Part shown: piece by piece, positions 43,021 to 54,506 of the stretch
Numbering within the stretch: the first letter of the stretch is position 1
How the letters are laid out: each line of letters begins with the position of its first letter
DNA from: Meandrina meandrites
Taxonomy: Eukaryota > Cnidaria > Anthozoa > Scleractinia > Meandrinidae
NCBI GenBank assembly: GCA_963693305.1
Contig: OY855910.1
Location: forward strand, 23,440,362-23,504,361
Reading direction: 5' to 3'
DNA length: 64,000 nucleotides
The notes under the pieces: model-generated
Told to the model about the DNA's origin: nothing
The model's input: the letters and a program-made list of their open reading frames with translations, nothing else
Databases searched by the model: none
Program-made: the position numbers and the translations under genes

Positions 43021-43517
43021 CTTTATCTTTATGAGGAGGAGGATTTTGTTTACCTTCTTCCGTGTCTATTAATTATTACTTGCAATGGATATTGATTCTG
43101 ACACTCCCGCGCTTAACCAGTCACGATTTCATGATGAGTGAATTAAATCTCGTGGCTGAGAGTACGGGACTGTGAAGATTCTCTAGCAATTTGGTACGTT
43201 TCGAAGCCTTGCGTCCTTGCTTAGCATCTTTTAATTAGATAAGACCGACCATGGCCGTCGATAAATACACTTGTACGTAAAAATTGTTTTCATTAAATTG
43301 TTATGCACGACTTCGAATAACTATTGACTGCTCGTGCATCAGGGAGGGAATAGACAAGGATCCTTGAGATTACAAGTTGAGGAAAATAACACCCTCACTG
43401 ATGGGGTTGTTACAACCTCATCTAATAACTCCATGCAGAGTAAAATTAACTACAATAGAGAAGAAGTTCCAGTCCTGCTATCGATTTAGTTTCATATATT
43501 TCTATAATACTACTCAC

Positions 43518-43674
43518 CCACAAAATGTAAGATACCCAACATCGAAATCGCTAAAGTCGATTTTCATTGCCATGCCATCTGCGATTGGAACTGCATAACT
43601 ACAATCCATATTTTTGGGGTAGTTGTTTGGATATCGAGGACTTGTAAGTACATTGTTTACCACTGAGCCACATT
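43518..43674 (-). CDS. CUB domain 1, first-half exon
   Basis: 157 nt, phase 1 in, phase 2 out; acceptor AG at 43675-43676, donor GTGAGT from 43517. Encodes ECGSVVNNVLTSPRYPNNYP, NMDCSYAVPIADG and MKIDFSDFDVGY. It joins in phase to the signal peptide exon (G|AA) and to CUB1b. Confidence 0.92.
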
Positions 43675-43698
43675 CTGATAAGGAGAAAATACATTTAA

Positions 43699-44252
43699 AG
43701 TGCTCCTGTGATCAATTTTTTGAGTTTCATTTTTTTACATTTTCGTGTCCTATTAGACTTTCTTACTCACCTTGCCAAATTTCAATCCATTATGAACATC
43801 AGAAGTCATTTTGTTTTAACATTTAATTCAGAGAATTTACGGCCGCCATTAATCAACCTTGTTCCAAGCCTTGGTTGCAAATGAGAGAAAGTGACGTCAA
43901 AGGCTCAAAAATACCTCACGGGTTGAAATGAGAATAACAACAAGTGTTCAAAATCACGCGAAAAGGAACAAAACCTTTGGACGTGTTCTTCGTGCAATTT
44001 TCTATGCTGATTGTTATTAAAATTTCAACCCGTGAGGTATGTTTGAGCCTTTGACGTCACTTTCCCCCATTCGCAACCAAACCTTGAAACAGGGTTTTGT
44101 AATGGCGGCCGTAAATTTTCGGAATTAAATGTTAAAATAAAATGACTTCTGATGTTCGTAATGGATTGAAATTTGGCAAGATGAATAAGGACGTCTAGTT
44201 GTACACGAACATGTAAAAAAATACAAATCGAAAATTTGATCACAGGGGCACT
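43699..44252. mobile_element. TTAA-flanked foldback MITE
   Basis: Arms of about 240 bp (from AGTGCTCCTGTGATCAA at 43699 and inverted at 44252) flank a short spacer; TTAA occurs at both edges (43695-43698, 44253-44256). It lies in the first intron of locus A. Open frames at 43623 and 44025 are its shadows. Confidence 0.85.
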
Positions 44253-44757
44253 TTAAGAAACATCTCTGCTAATTGCTTGTGGCGACCGAACCGTCCCCTT
44301 TAGGTGGCGCAGGACTATTGCGCGCTCGTTATTAAGATCAAGGCAATTTTTAGTTGGTGTTTTCTTGGCGATTTGTCTTGAAAGCGATTTGTCTAAACCT
44401 TATCAGGGATATCAGGGAATGATGGAATCGAGTCATGATTGTCGTATGCAACTCTCAAAGTTAAAATTGCAGAAAATAAGATTCTGTGTCCATGTTTTAA
44501 CAGCAGCATATCAAGTTTTACAAATCTTGAGATCGATCATAACCTATGTACGAGAGAAGCAGCTTTCATGATTTCAAGACCTGCTACCATTTTTTTAAAT
44601 ACCGACTAACAAGTAACTAAAGGTACTCAGTGGAAAAAAAAAGTCGTTCAATTGCAAATCCGCGTAATCTGCGAAAACGTATTAACATCAAATGCAGTTG
44701 AATGATGCCTGTCTTCGACAGTGTAGATTAAGTAGGAACACAATTTTTTGTGTTTAC

Positions 44758-44824
44758 CTTGTACGGCAAGTGCGCTGTTCTTTGCACTCCATGTAAGAGC
44801 CAACAGTAACAAAAGTGTTTTCAT
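44758..44824 (-). CDS. Signal-peptide exon, start of locus A
   Basis: ATG at 44824-44822 opens MKTLLLLLALTWSAKNSALA followed by VQ and one base of the next codon, then a GTAAAC donor. K at position 3, a leucine core and small residues (NSALA) before the end form a textbook signal peptide. Phase 1 out matches CUB1a. The length and phase parallel the first exon of locus B. An upstream in-frame reading exists but this ATG is the one that gives a proper signal peptide. Confidence 0.82.
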
Positions 44825-47800
44825 GGTGCAGAAGTGTTTCCTGTCCAAAAAGGCAGGCATAGCCGCTTTTTTTGTTAAAAACGGAACTCTCCTGTAGAGG
44901 ACGAAACAAACAACAAAAAAATGAACAAACTTGCAAAACCTCACAACTTAACCACTTATTCTTAGTTTTTGCCTTTTTAAATTACATTTGCGGACGTTAA
45001 AACACGCCGGTTTCAGTATCCGTGATCTACACACGTTACACAGATCCTTTATTAAAACTTACCAATGCAACCTATCTGAAAACATGACAAACAAACCGAC
45101 AAAGAAAAAACAATAACCACAGCAAAATGAGCGTAATTAAAAGGGCGCATTTACGTAACAGACCAGGTGATATAAAATTATTTTCTAGTGGATTTCATCT
45201 CTCTCTAGGTTAGCCTTTTTGGCCCAATAGTGCAGCACTCAAAATGGCTAATCTTGCAATTTTTGCAATTTGCCTTGTATGCCTTGAACGCCCATGGATA
45301 AAAACATAACTTTCCCCAAAATGATGTTGTAATATTTATAAACGACAATATCCGTATTAGCTCTGGTGCTAACTTGGTTTCAAGAAAATGTAGCTTGTAG
45401 CTTGTCAAAATGGCCGACAGGCATTATGAAAAAGTGACAACTTTTTCCATGTTCATAAATCGCAAAATACATCACAATAATTTTTATAAACTGCTGGTAT
45501 TTCGTTTGATTTGGTTTACCCGAGAACTAGACTCTTATATTTTTACTTTTTTAGAGTGAACTTTTAGCTCAAAACATGAACCCGATTTCTTTAACTAGCT
45601 TGTTTGTAATCAAATCGAAGCTTAAAGCGAAAAAAAGGACTTAGTTGATCAGGATAATGAAGAGGTCGTGAAAGTTTATCTTCGTTTAGGTCACTGCTTC
45701 TCTGTTTTTCTTTTATTGCAAAAAAGACAAAATGTTTTTTTTACAGGGTTTTGTTTCTTATTAAAATCTTCCAGCCAGCAATCGATAGGAAATGCTTTAA
45801 ATTATACATTCAATTTTTTTTTTTTTTTGCAAACATATCTCCCCCTGAAAAACAAAATGAATTTTACCTTATTCAGAATGTATAATAATTAGGCACAGTT
45901 TTCAAACTCATTTTACTTCATCAGGCCTCGCCGTCATCTGATGAATTACAACAGCAACACACGATGCTACTGGATCGGACACGACCTGCCGTCGACTTTT
46001 AAACGGATTTGAAATGTTATTTTTCATAAATTGCCGATGATCTTTCTTGTACGTTTATCGCTAAAACTGAACTATTGCCCTGATCATATTATACTGCAAA
46101 TAAATAATAACAAGAGCCCTATAGGCTTCCCTCCTATTATTTCTCGTGTGTTTGTTGATGTGTGGGGGTTTCTTTCCTTTATAATTATTTTCCAGATTCA
46201 CAATAAATTGTCGTTGCATCGAAAACAACATGTGTTGAATTTATATTTGGTGAAATAAAGAATGTTTCTTTCTCATATCTCATGTTATACTGACTGAGCG
46301 AGCCGGTAGAAACTAGTTTAAATGATTCGTCACAAATGAGCTATATGTTTAAAAATCGTTCGAAACAAAATTGATTTGATAAGTGTTTTCTTTTTATCTA
46401 CATGGTATTCTACCAGACTCGATAACAGGAGACAATGAAATACACAGTACTTAAGTTTGAAAAAGTCCTGACATTCTTTTAACTGGACGTTTTTCGAACA
46501 ACTTTAAGGTAAATGTTCTGGTCATTTGTTTTATGTTCCTGCTTATCAGGTCTGATGTTTGCAATCTGATACAAATAGTTACATGTATTACACTATATTT
46601 TGTTTCGCTTTGTTTAAGTATTTTCTCACCTTTTTTTTCAAAACACACTTTTCCTCACTTTCTTGAGAGTCTTAGACTATTGATAGAATACTTAGCTGAA
46701 GGCTCTCACAGCCATCATTGAAATGAGGGCAAGCTGCAAGTGTCCTCCAGAAACATTCAAAAAGAACAATTAAATATTTAAAAAAATGTCATGACGCTCT
46801 CTTGTGGAAGACCAAGGGTGAGTTTAATTTATGATTTTGTTGTTGATTTTAAGACTCACGGGATTTACTTTTACAAAAAAATTAAATAGACTTTGTGTAA
46901 CGACTATTGCAAATACTAGTCCTAAGTCTGACAAACCTTTAGCCCTCGTATTCCCGATCGAATTGCATAAAAATTTCCTATTGCTCAATTATAGTTGACA
47001 CACCCTAGAAAAAAAGACCGTTTATCTTCAAAAAATAACCTAAGTTGTGCTGGAGATTAGGCCTTACTTTTACCGTGATTTAATTGTTTATTGTTACAAA
47101 CACATTTTGCTCTGCATAGTGTGAGCTCGATAGGGAGGTTTTTAAATTGATATGGTCGAAAAGTGATATTCTTGGTTTTCATGTTACGTCATAAAATTCT
47201 GAATTCACTAGACCTGCTTAATTTTCGTTGTCACCAGGTGTAAGATGATCTAAAAATATATCTTTTTGCAGGTTTTCAGATCGGTAGTGTCCTTAATTTT
47301 TGAAACAGAGCATTTTGAATATTTGAGTTCTGTGCCGTATGTGACATCAAGCTGCGCGCCATGACAAAGCTGTTTTCTTTGAAAAGAGACCTTTTCTTTC
47401 CATTTTCGGCAGATTGAACATTTCAGATATAGCAAGTGGTGTTTATGCGAAAGTATACTAGTTCATGAGCCAAAAGTTGCCAGAATTGTAGCCAAATTGA
47501 GTTCCAGATGGTGTCCCTGACATCAAGGCGGCCATATTTGTGTCCCTCGGAAGGACACAAACATGGCCTCTCCATACTGAGCTTCATAAATTCGCGTGGG
47601 AAGTTTTAATAAATAACTCGTGAACGGCACATCCCATAGACCTGAAACCTGGGCAAATTGTTTATCTTTTTATATTCTATAAAATGTGAAATTTGTAGCT
47701 TCTGTAGTTGAATGGTTTCAAATTTATTTTTTGATTGCGTGACAGTGAAAACCAGCAATTGGTAATATATCTCCTTCTAAAGGGCCGACAGATGGCGACA

Positions 47801-48240
47801 TAACAAATTGCAACGAAATGAATAGTTTAAAAGAAAATAAGTAAAGATAGATTTAATCAAACTCTTAGTAGGTTGCTGAATCTAAAAACGAACACAACCG
47901 CTGTTGCCGCTAATTCCCTATTTGTAGCTTGAAAATTTAAATTGTTTTCTTCTCAGTCTCATAATTGCATCAATACGGCTTGTTTAAAGGGGCTTAAAAT
48001 AGCGTACAATGTGCACGTATTGCTAAGAGCAAATGAAGTCGCTGTTTTTTTAAAATCCAACTCTGTGCCTCTGTGGCTTAATTTATCAACATGAAAGCTG
48101 CCATAAAAGGGCTGTAAGCAGCCATACTAGTACGTTGTTGGTCTTCATCGCATGCTGCAAGAAGAGTTCCTTGGCCGCCGTTCACAGGCCTAGACCTAAG
48201 TAAGGAAGCAGGGGTATAGTTAAGTTTAAAAACGTAGCTG
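44825..48240. other. Upstream region of locus A; nothing coding recognised
   Basis: Expected to hold the 5' UTR and promoter of locus A. I saw T-rich runs and a small palindrome at 47529-47567 (GGCCATATTTGTGTCC / GGACACAAACATGGCC) but no exon, transposon protein or RNA gene. Confidence 0.45.
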
Positions 48241-48490
48241 TAGTTGACCAGCCATCATGCGTCCAGTTTGCAGATATTTGCCAAGGCGAAATCGTTTTTT
48301 TGATCTAGGTAGCTCAATAATTTAAAAATATTATTTTCAAAATTCTAAAATGAACGTATCTCCACTAACCAAAACACAAAATTTGAAACCAAACATTTAG
48401 GTAGTAGTCAATGTCTGTTTAAAATGTACAGAAGTGATTAAAGCAAAGAGGTTTGAAAGCAGCGTTTATGGAATTTATATTTACGCCGGT

Positions 48491-48635
48491 TGTTATACTT
48501 TGGTATTCAATAAACACATTCGACATGGCTGTACAAAGTACAACTCTGATTTTAATACATGAAATCGAGGCAATACATGACCGTGCGAACACGTGCTCCA
48601 AATAGACACTGGGAACTAACTTGTATTTCACAACA
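48491..48635 (-). repeat. 3' LTR of the Gypsy-type relic
   Basis: 145 bp with TG...CA ends; about 90 bp are shared with 49818-49913 at roughly 88-90 percent identity, so the element is old. Confidence 0.78.
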
Positions 48636-48789
48636 TCTCCCTTTTTTGGAAACTTGCATGCAACAAAATAAATGAAACTACACGAAATGAGCATCAAAAT
48701 TTGTCTTAATGCTAATGTTTATGACTTGCATCAGACACACTGTTTACTTAATATCAACAAAGTCCGGTAACAACTCATGAAATATTCTC

Positions 48790-49815
48790 ATTAATTGGTC
48801 ACATAGTAGTTGAACCAAGCAGGTGGTCAGATAACTCGGCTACTTTCTCAGAGCTCACTGAATCATGGACTGGACTTGTGGTGTTGGTTTTGGATTCGTC
48901 TAGATCCTACTGCTGGTTGGTTGCTTCAGTTGTCTTAATCAGATCACGCATTTTTTTCGGTAACTTGTTCCTTCTGAGTCAACAACGTACGATCTTGGCG
49001 CTTCGGTTACCCTGGTAACAAACGCAGGTGTCTATGTTTTCTGTCCTGGCTTTCTGACTCACACACTGTCTCCTGTATTCAGAGGTTTCAGAACCTTCGC
49101 CTTTCGGTTGTAGTACGGCTGTTGTATTTCTGCACGGCGACTGAGACCTTCCTTGATGTTTTCGGTTGGGTTATTAGTGGCTTTAGCAATGCAGGTGTTG
49201 TAGTTTGGTTCTAGTTCAACGCCCCATAGACATCTATGCTGGTGAGAGGCCAATTTTCTCAATTGGAGTGTTTAGGTAGTGAAGCGATCCAAGTTGAAAG
49301 TGCTTCTTTTGACTTTTGCTTTCCCCATAAGGTTCTAAGTTGCTTGCACAGCTCGTTCTGCAGGACCATTACTCTGTGGGTATCTGGGCGATGAAGAAAT
49401 ATGCTTAAGCCCGTATTCCTTTGCAAATTCTGCAAACTCAAACAACTGAACTCAGAGCCGTTGTCACTTACTAACACCTCAGGTATTCCATATCTTGCTA
49501 ACTGAGGTTTGACGTGGTTACAGTCAAGCGCGTCGAACCGTAGCCACCCGACTAAGTTTGTGACATCTTTGATTAGTTTGATGGCTTCCGGTTGCACACT
49601 TCCGGTTGTCTGGAGACTTTAGTTATGTCTTGAGCTTCTGCAGTGTTACGCCTTTTCTTGTTGCATCTTTAAACAGTTCCAATTTCACCTCACTGACTGG
49701 CATGTTTTCAAGGGTGAGTACCTCAAATTCATCCTTTGTGTTGGCTGCAGTTTGATTGCTTGGTTCTGGAGCACGACTTAGAGTGTCTGCAGTGCAAAAG
49801 TTTTTGCCTGATTTG
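48790..49815 (-). pseudogene. Gypsy pol remnant: RNase H tail, integrase core and C-terminus
   Basis: From right to left on the minus strand: FCTADTLSRAPEPS (49815-49750, RNase H end), then KPQLARYGIPEVLVSDNGSE (integrase core, second catalytic D in SDNG), then RRAEIQQPYYNRKAKVLKPL and TEAPRSYVVDSEGTSYRKK (integrase C-terminal region). Frames break several times, and the protease, RT and zinc-binding parts are missing. This is a dead copy. Confidence 0.8.
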
Positions 49816-49817
49816 CC

Positions 49818-49913
49818 TACAACTCTGATTTTAATACATGGAATCGAGCGATATATGACCTTGCGAACACGTGCTCTAAATAGAGACTGGGGACTAACTT
49901 GTATTTCACAACA
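49818..49913 (-). repeat. Truncated 5' LTR of the Gypsy-type relic
   Basis: The first 96 bp of the LTR remain; the rest is lost in a deletion that also removed gag and most of pol. Confidence 0.75.
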
Positions 49914-50079
49914 CCGGGAAAGATCTCAAAATGGACACAACTTCGCCGGAATTCGTTTATAAATGAAGTATTAACAGATTATCATTAAAAAAAAAAGAAT
50001 TAAACTGAAGCTAAGTGTATACATTTACGTTTGTAAACTCGTTAGAAGACTTGTAAATCCTGCAGGGCAAAAATTTCAA

Positions 50080-50501
50080 AGCAACATAAGTGACCTTCCC
50101 ATAGAGACCCTTTACAGCATTGTGATGGCCTCTTCTGGAGTAACTCTTTACCTGGTCACCATTCCTTTGTATATTCACATTTACTCGGTTGTCAAACGAT
50201 CCAGCAAATGGGAGTGCAGCGAGAGTTAGCTCTAGCCAAGCGAATTGCTGTCCTAGTCGGGACTAACTTGCTTTTCTTTTTCATACCCGTTATTTCGCTT
50301 GGTGCATGGAAGTTACTCGTAAATGATAGACATCAAATACAGTTCAGCATTTATTTTAGGAAAACAATAGGCGAGTGGATTCCGCAGTATTGCTTGAACG
50401 TTAATTCCTGTTCAAATCCTTTAGTGCACGCCTTTAGAAATGATAAGTTCAAGAACGCTCTGAATAGGAACCTTCCATTTAGAAGAAATAAGGTAATGTA
50501 G
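50080..50501 (+). pseudogene. Class A GPCR fragment (TM5 to C-tail), LGR-like, frameshifted
   Basis: Frame 1 reads LYSIVMASSGVTLYLVTIP then LYIHIYSVVKRSSK (TM5 and start of loop 3) and hits a stop near 50224. Near 50205 the sense continues in another frame: ELALAKRIAVLVGTNLLFFF (TM6), then IPQYCLNVNSCSNPLVHAF (TM7) and RNDKFKNALNRNLPF (helix 8 and tail), ending at 50501. AKRIAVLVGTN and NSCSNPLVHAF resemble glycoprotein-hormone/LRR receptors; NSxxNP replaces the D/NPxxY variant. The frame change and the abrupt R1 junction at 50079 mark it as a broken gene. Confidence 0.8.
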
Positions 50502-51001
50502 CACCTTCCGCTCAGTAAAACAGCAAGTTTATTTCCGCCGACAAACCGCAAAAAAATATCAATTGTAGCTAGTTCGACTTGATGTATTGTCTCAGACTGT
50601 TCCATATAATATAATTAAGGACCTATTTCAGACCATAATTAAAACTAAATCAAACTTTAAAATAGCGGAATTTAGCTGAGGACCCAGTGTATGCGCTATT
50701 GGTGTGTTTTGGTCGCAGATCGGAGAAAAGATTGGAAACGAAAGTGGATTGAAGGAGCGCGAGGAGTTACGGGAAGCGACGAAGGATCCAAATTTCTTTC
50801 ATCCCCAAAACACATACAGAGCGACTGGGTACGAGTTGACTGGAAATAGTATAGACTAGTTTACATACCGTTCTTGGGTTATTTTTTTTCTTTCCTCCGT
50901 ATCAATATAAATTTAATATCGGCTGGTTGAAAAACCTTTCGTTTTAACTTTGCACTATCCAAACTATTTCCCGAGACAACACAAAGATTTTCTGTCTGTT
51001 A
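50502..51001. other. Spacer, nothing recognised
   Basis: No recognisable feature between the GPCR fragment and the Harbinger-like MITE. Confidence 0.4.
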
Positions 51002-51689
51002 GGGCCCGGACGCACTAGGCAAATTTTTGTTTATTTTGCGAAAAAATCTGTCATCAGTTCCCTGAAACAAGTGCGCCCGGTGATATTTAGATCTGCCAAA
51101 TTTTGTCAAGGCTTACCAAACTTCAAAGACGCCGTCGTCCTGCCTCGGAGCAGGACAAATTTTTGTCAGGCGTGAAATCTGACAGATTTGTCAATTTACA
51201 AGCCACGATTTGAAGGAAAATGTTTATCAAGAAAAATTGATCTCTATATTAGTCGGAGTATTTCGGCCCGAACCCCGCCAAAATTATTTCATTTTTGTGC
51301 GGCAATCAAACGGTGAAGATGGAAGATTCGTTTTCCGGCATGCTGCATATTAACGGCCCTTACTCAGAATACAACAATATCGTTTCCCAAGTTTACATTC
51401 CAGTGACATTTCAAAGGCCAAATGCAGCTCAATTTGTACATATCCGTATGCAAACCTCCTGAGTCAGCCGAGTACATAATGTGTAAGTTACATCACGACT
51501 CATCAAATTGAAAACAGCCAAGTTGAGCTAAAGTGTTTATTTCCATGTGATTGACACTTGTGGTTAACTAATATTTTGCTTTGTCTCAGTGCGCCCGCGC
51601 TTGACAAATTAAAAATTTGGCAGAGACAAATTTTGTCGAGATTTTTGTAAGGGCCGAACAAATTTTGTCAGACCAGTGCGTCCGGACCC
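51002..51689. mobile_element. PIF/Harbinger-like MITE, 688 bp
   Basis: GGGCCCGGACGCACTAGGC at the left recurs inverted (AGTGCGTCCGGACCC) at the right, with TTA at both edges (50999-51001, 51690-51692). A 3-bp TTA/TWA duplication and GGG ends are typical of PIF/Harbinger. The interior repeats the AAATTTTTGTC motif on both strands and encodes nothing. Confidence 0.8.
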
Positions 51690-51692
51690 TTA

Positions 51693-54427
51693 CTAGCGAT
51701 ATGGTGTCCGATAAAAAAGAAATAGGACTCGAAGAGATTAAAAGATAAGGAAACAACAAATGTTATCAGAGTTTCGTAAATAAATTTATTTGAGACGAAA
51801 ACCGGCAAATACAAAACTTTAAACGCAAAGTGACTTACATACATACATACATAGCAATTTCGGTTGGCAGAAACGTCAGAGAAGTCAGTGACAACGTAAA
51901 AATTTAATTCTGAATTTTTCGATTGTAAAAGTGTTTTGAACAAAAAGTTTAACCTTTTCCCCGTGGAGTGTTTTAAAGTGCTAAGCGCTTTCGAAAATTG
52001 CACTTGCAGTATTCAGCTCTTATCAGGGCAGGTTTGCACAACAGAAGCGCCAGAAGCGAGCAAATACTCTGCAAAACGTCCAAGAATCAAACGCGAGACC
52101 ACATGGAATGAGCTTTCTTGATTTAAAGCTTCGAGCTCAATTTTGATTCGCAAATTTAAGCCATTTGAAGACCCTTTTGAGGGCTAGAAAGACGGAAATT
52201 TTCCTTTTTTGTCTCGCTGTGCTCTTTACTTCGACTCGAATATTAATCAAATGCGTGCTTTCAAGTTCTTTAGGAGGCATTTTTGGTAGGACGAGAACTA
52301 AATTTTGACACTATCAGCAGCTAAATAAAGAGCTCTTCCTTTTACCCAAAATTTCCCTTCCTCTTTCTTCTATTAGCCCTTTCATGGTCATTTTATCTTT
52401 AATGGGTACGCGCGGCTCGTCAAAAGATCCTTTCACTTACATTTCTGATTTAATTTAAAGTGAATTTTCAAAACCTTCGACCTTTGTTTAGGCTATTTTA
52501 ATAAGTCACGTTTAATTGTTTCTCTAACAATCATGAAATCTAATTTTAAAAGTCAATGAATAATTGCATTTTCTTGTTTGACATTGCGACTTTTTTCACA
52601 CACCTTTAAAACACTGCTATGCTGGGGTTTTACTTCGTTTTTGACGGAAACTTCTCAGTGATAATTATTCTTCTCTTTGCGTTGAAATAAGGTACTCTAC
52701 TATAAATGAAAATAATCTCCTGAAAATAAGCCGGGCATGCGTTTCAAAGAAAAGCTTACTTTAATTATCGGAAAATATGCGGCCACAAAAGATACTACTA
52801 ATTTACCCACATAAAAATCCATTATTCGTTTTTCATATGGTGTTTGTAAAAGAAAGTCAGCAGCGACCATTGTGTACGCCCATGATAACTGAGTGTGCAA
52901 ATTTTCTTCTCTTTTTGTCTGGTTGAGAAATTAAAATCCAGATCAGTTTTTGTTAAGTTGAGAAATAATGGGTGCTTTATAGAAGCCAGTGGCTTTGTTT
53001 CAAAAACTAAAAGTACACGAAACAAATATCATGTGAAGTCGTTTGAGTATAACATTAACTGAAAAGAAATCTTTTGATATTTTTTATTTGATAGTGAAAT
53101 TGAAACTTGGCAGTTATTTTTGCTAATAACGCGCGCCATCATCACGCTACCAAACTAGTACAGTGATGAAGGCAGCACTGAGGGATACGTGTCGGTTATT
53201 TTACTTTTTGATAGCGTTGACAAATTCATTTCTCAAGCTTCACTAAAAGGTTTTTAGTTGCTGTTAATTTGGTTCTTCTGATCCACAGGACGTCTATGAG
53301 GAATAATGGCAAAGGAAATTTTATCACCTGTGGCGTTTCGAGATTAAAAAAAATCTCCCTGGAGAATTATGTCAATAACAGATTAATAACCTGTTTATGT
53401 ATTTCTTGTCCGTTTTTTTACTCGTGTTTTTCGGCTTATGACCTATCTGTAACTTCTTTCATAATCCCGAGCGCTAAAAGGGAACAGCAATACCTAATAA
53501 GACTTCTTTATAATTGAATACCTGAAAAGTCTTGGACCGTCAACTTTAAAGCCAATTTGAGACAAATGTATACCTTACCAGGTCTTTTGTCACAAAATTG
53601 AGTGACGCTGGAAAAAGGCAGCCTGATTTTTGTTTACTTTCAAAGTGATCATTATCAAACGCTGTGAAAACCGATTAGGTTTTTTATCCTTATGCCACCG
53701 AACACACATGACAGAACTACTATCGCTTCTGTATTATTACCCTTTTTAAATTTGCAACTTGACGAAAATTTAAGAAGCAGCTGTAAGCTGCTTCCTCTGT
53801 CACTTTTCTCTGCTAACTGAATTGCTTCTAGCCAAGACGGGAAGTTGGAAAAGTCTTCATTTAGGTAATATTCAGCAATATTGACTTTTTTTCTTATCCA
53901 CACTTGGTTAAAATAATATTGAATTTGAAACAAGAGATACAGCTGTTTATTTTGCCAATGTTCTTTTCAATGTTGCGTTGGAAGGGAAAAGATTTTTTAA
54001 GTTCAAACGAAGGTCAAAATATGATAATTGCCTCGAGTGCGACATAAATTTAGTATCTTTTGCCTTTTGAGGCCGTTTTAAGAGGAATTCCGTGTAAAAA
54101 CCGACCGGGCGCGCCAAGAAGAACTTAAACTTTGCGACGAGAACGCAGCTCGTTTTATAAAAGTACTTGATGGTCGACTTTTTCGACTGAAATTGTTTAA
54201 AATGTTTTCCGCTTGATAGTTTTTCAATGATTTCAATAATCATTCTGTTGGAGCATTCATCGGCATTGAAAATACATCAAAAAGGTTTGTTTTGTTCTTC
54301 AGCATCATTTCTGCTTATTCCTTAACTATAACGTGAAACATTTTCATATCTATAACTAACTTTATTTTATCGCTAACAGTGAGTAAACCCCTAGAAAAGT
54401 GGTGGACCATCAGACATCGGTTCTATT
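51693..54427. other. Upstream region of locus B; nothing coding recognised
   Basis: A short (CATA)n run at 51838-51856 is present. No exon or transposon protein seen. The last few hundred bases should include the 5' UTR and promoter of locus B. Confidence 0.45.
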
Positions 54428-54506
54428 ATGGAGAAAATGTACTTTGGCGCCATTTTCCTTCTCTTGTCAATATGGAAGGCAAAATACAGCGTTGAAGCCA
54501 TACAAG
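54428..54506 (+). CDS. Signal-peptide exon, start of locus B
   Basis: ATG 54428 opens MEKMYFGAIFLLLSIWKAK followed by YSVEAIQ and one base, then the donor GTGAAC. The hydrophobic core FGAIFLLLSIW and following polar/small residues make a signal peptide. Phase 1 out, as in locus A. It encodes the start of a secreted or membrane CUB protein. Confidence 0.83.

Larger units (their letters stand above)
48491..49913 (-). mobile_element. Ty3/Gypsy-type LTR retrotransposon relic with short LTRs
   Basis: Minus-strand element. The 3' LTR (48491-48635, 145 bp, TGTTGTGAAATAC...TATAACA) is preceded by a polypurine tract. The 5' LTR (49818-49913) keeps only its first 96 bp and is fused to a pol remnant. 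CCGGT and CCGGG flank the ends, a 5-bp target duplication with one change. Internal parts are an RNase H tail, integrase core pieces and an integrase C-terminus, with large deletions. Confidence 0.8.
48290..50079 (-). repeat. R1 fragment d, split by an LTR element
   Basis: Sequence at 48290-48490 matches R1c around 56928-57120, and the match resumes at 49914-50079 (R1c about 57120-57250). The two halves were one R1 copy before the Gypsy-type relic inserted. The right edge stops abruptly at the GPCR fragment. Confidence 0.75.

Noticed and set aside
45917..45950. CATCAGGCCTCGCCGTCATCTGATG as a second hammerhead ribozyme
   Set aside because: Lacks the GAAA and cleavage triplet in the right places; it is a simple small palindrome.
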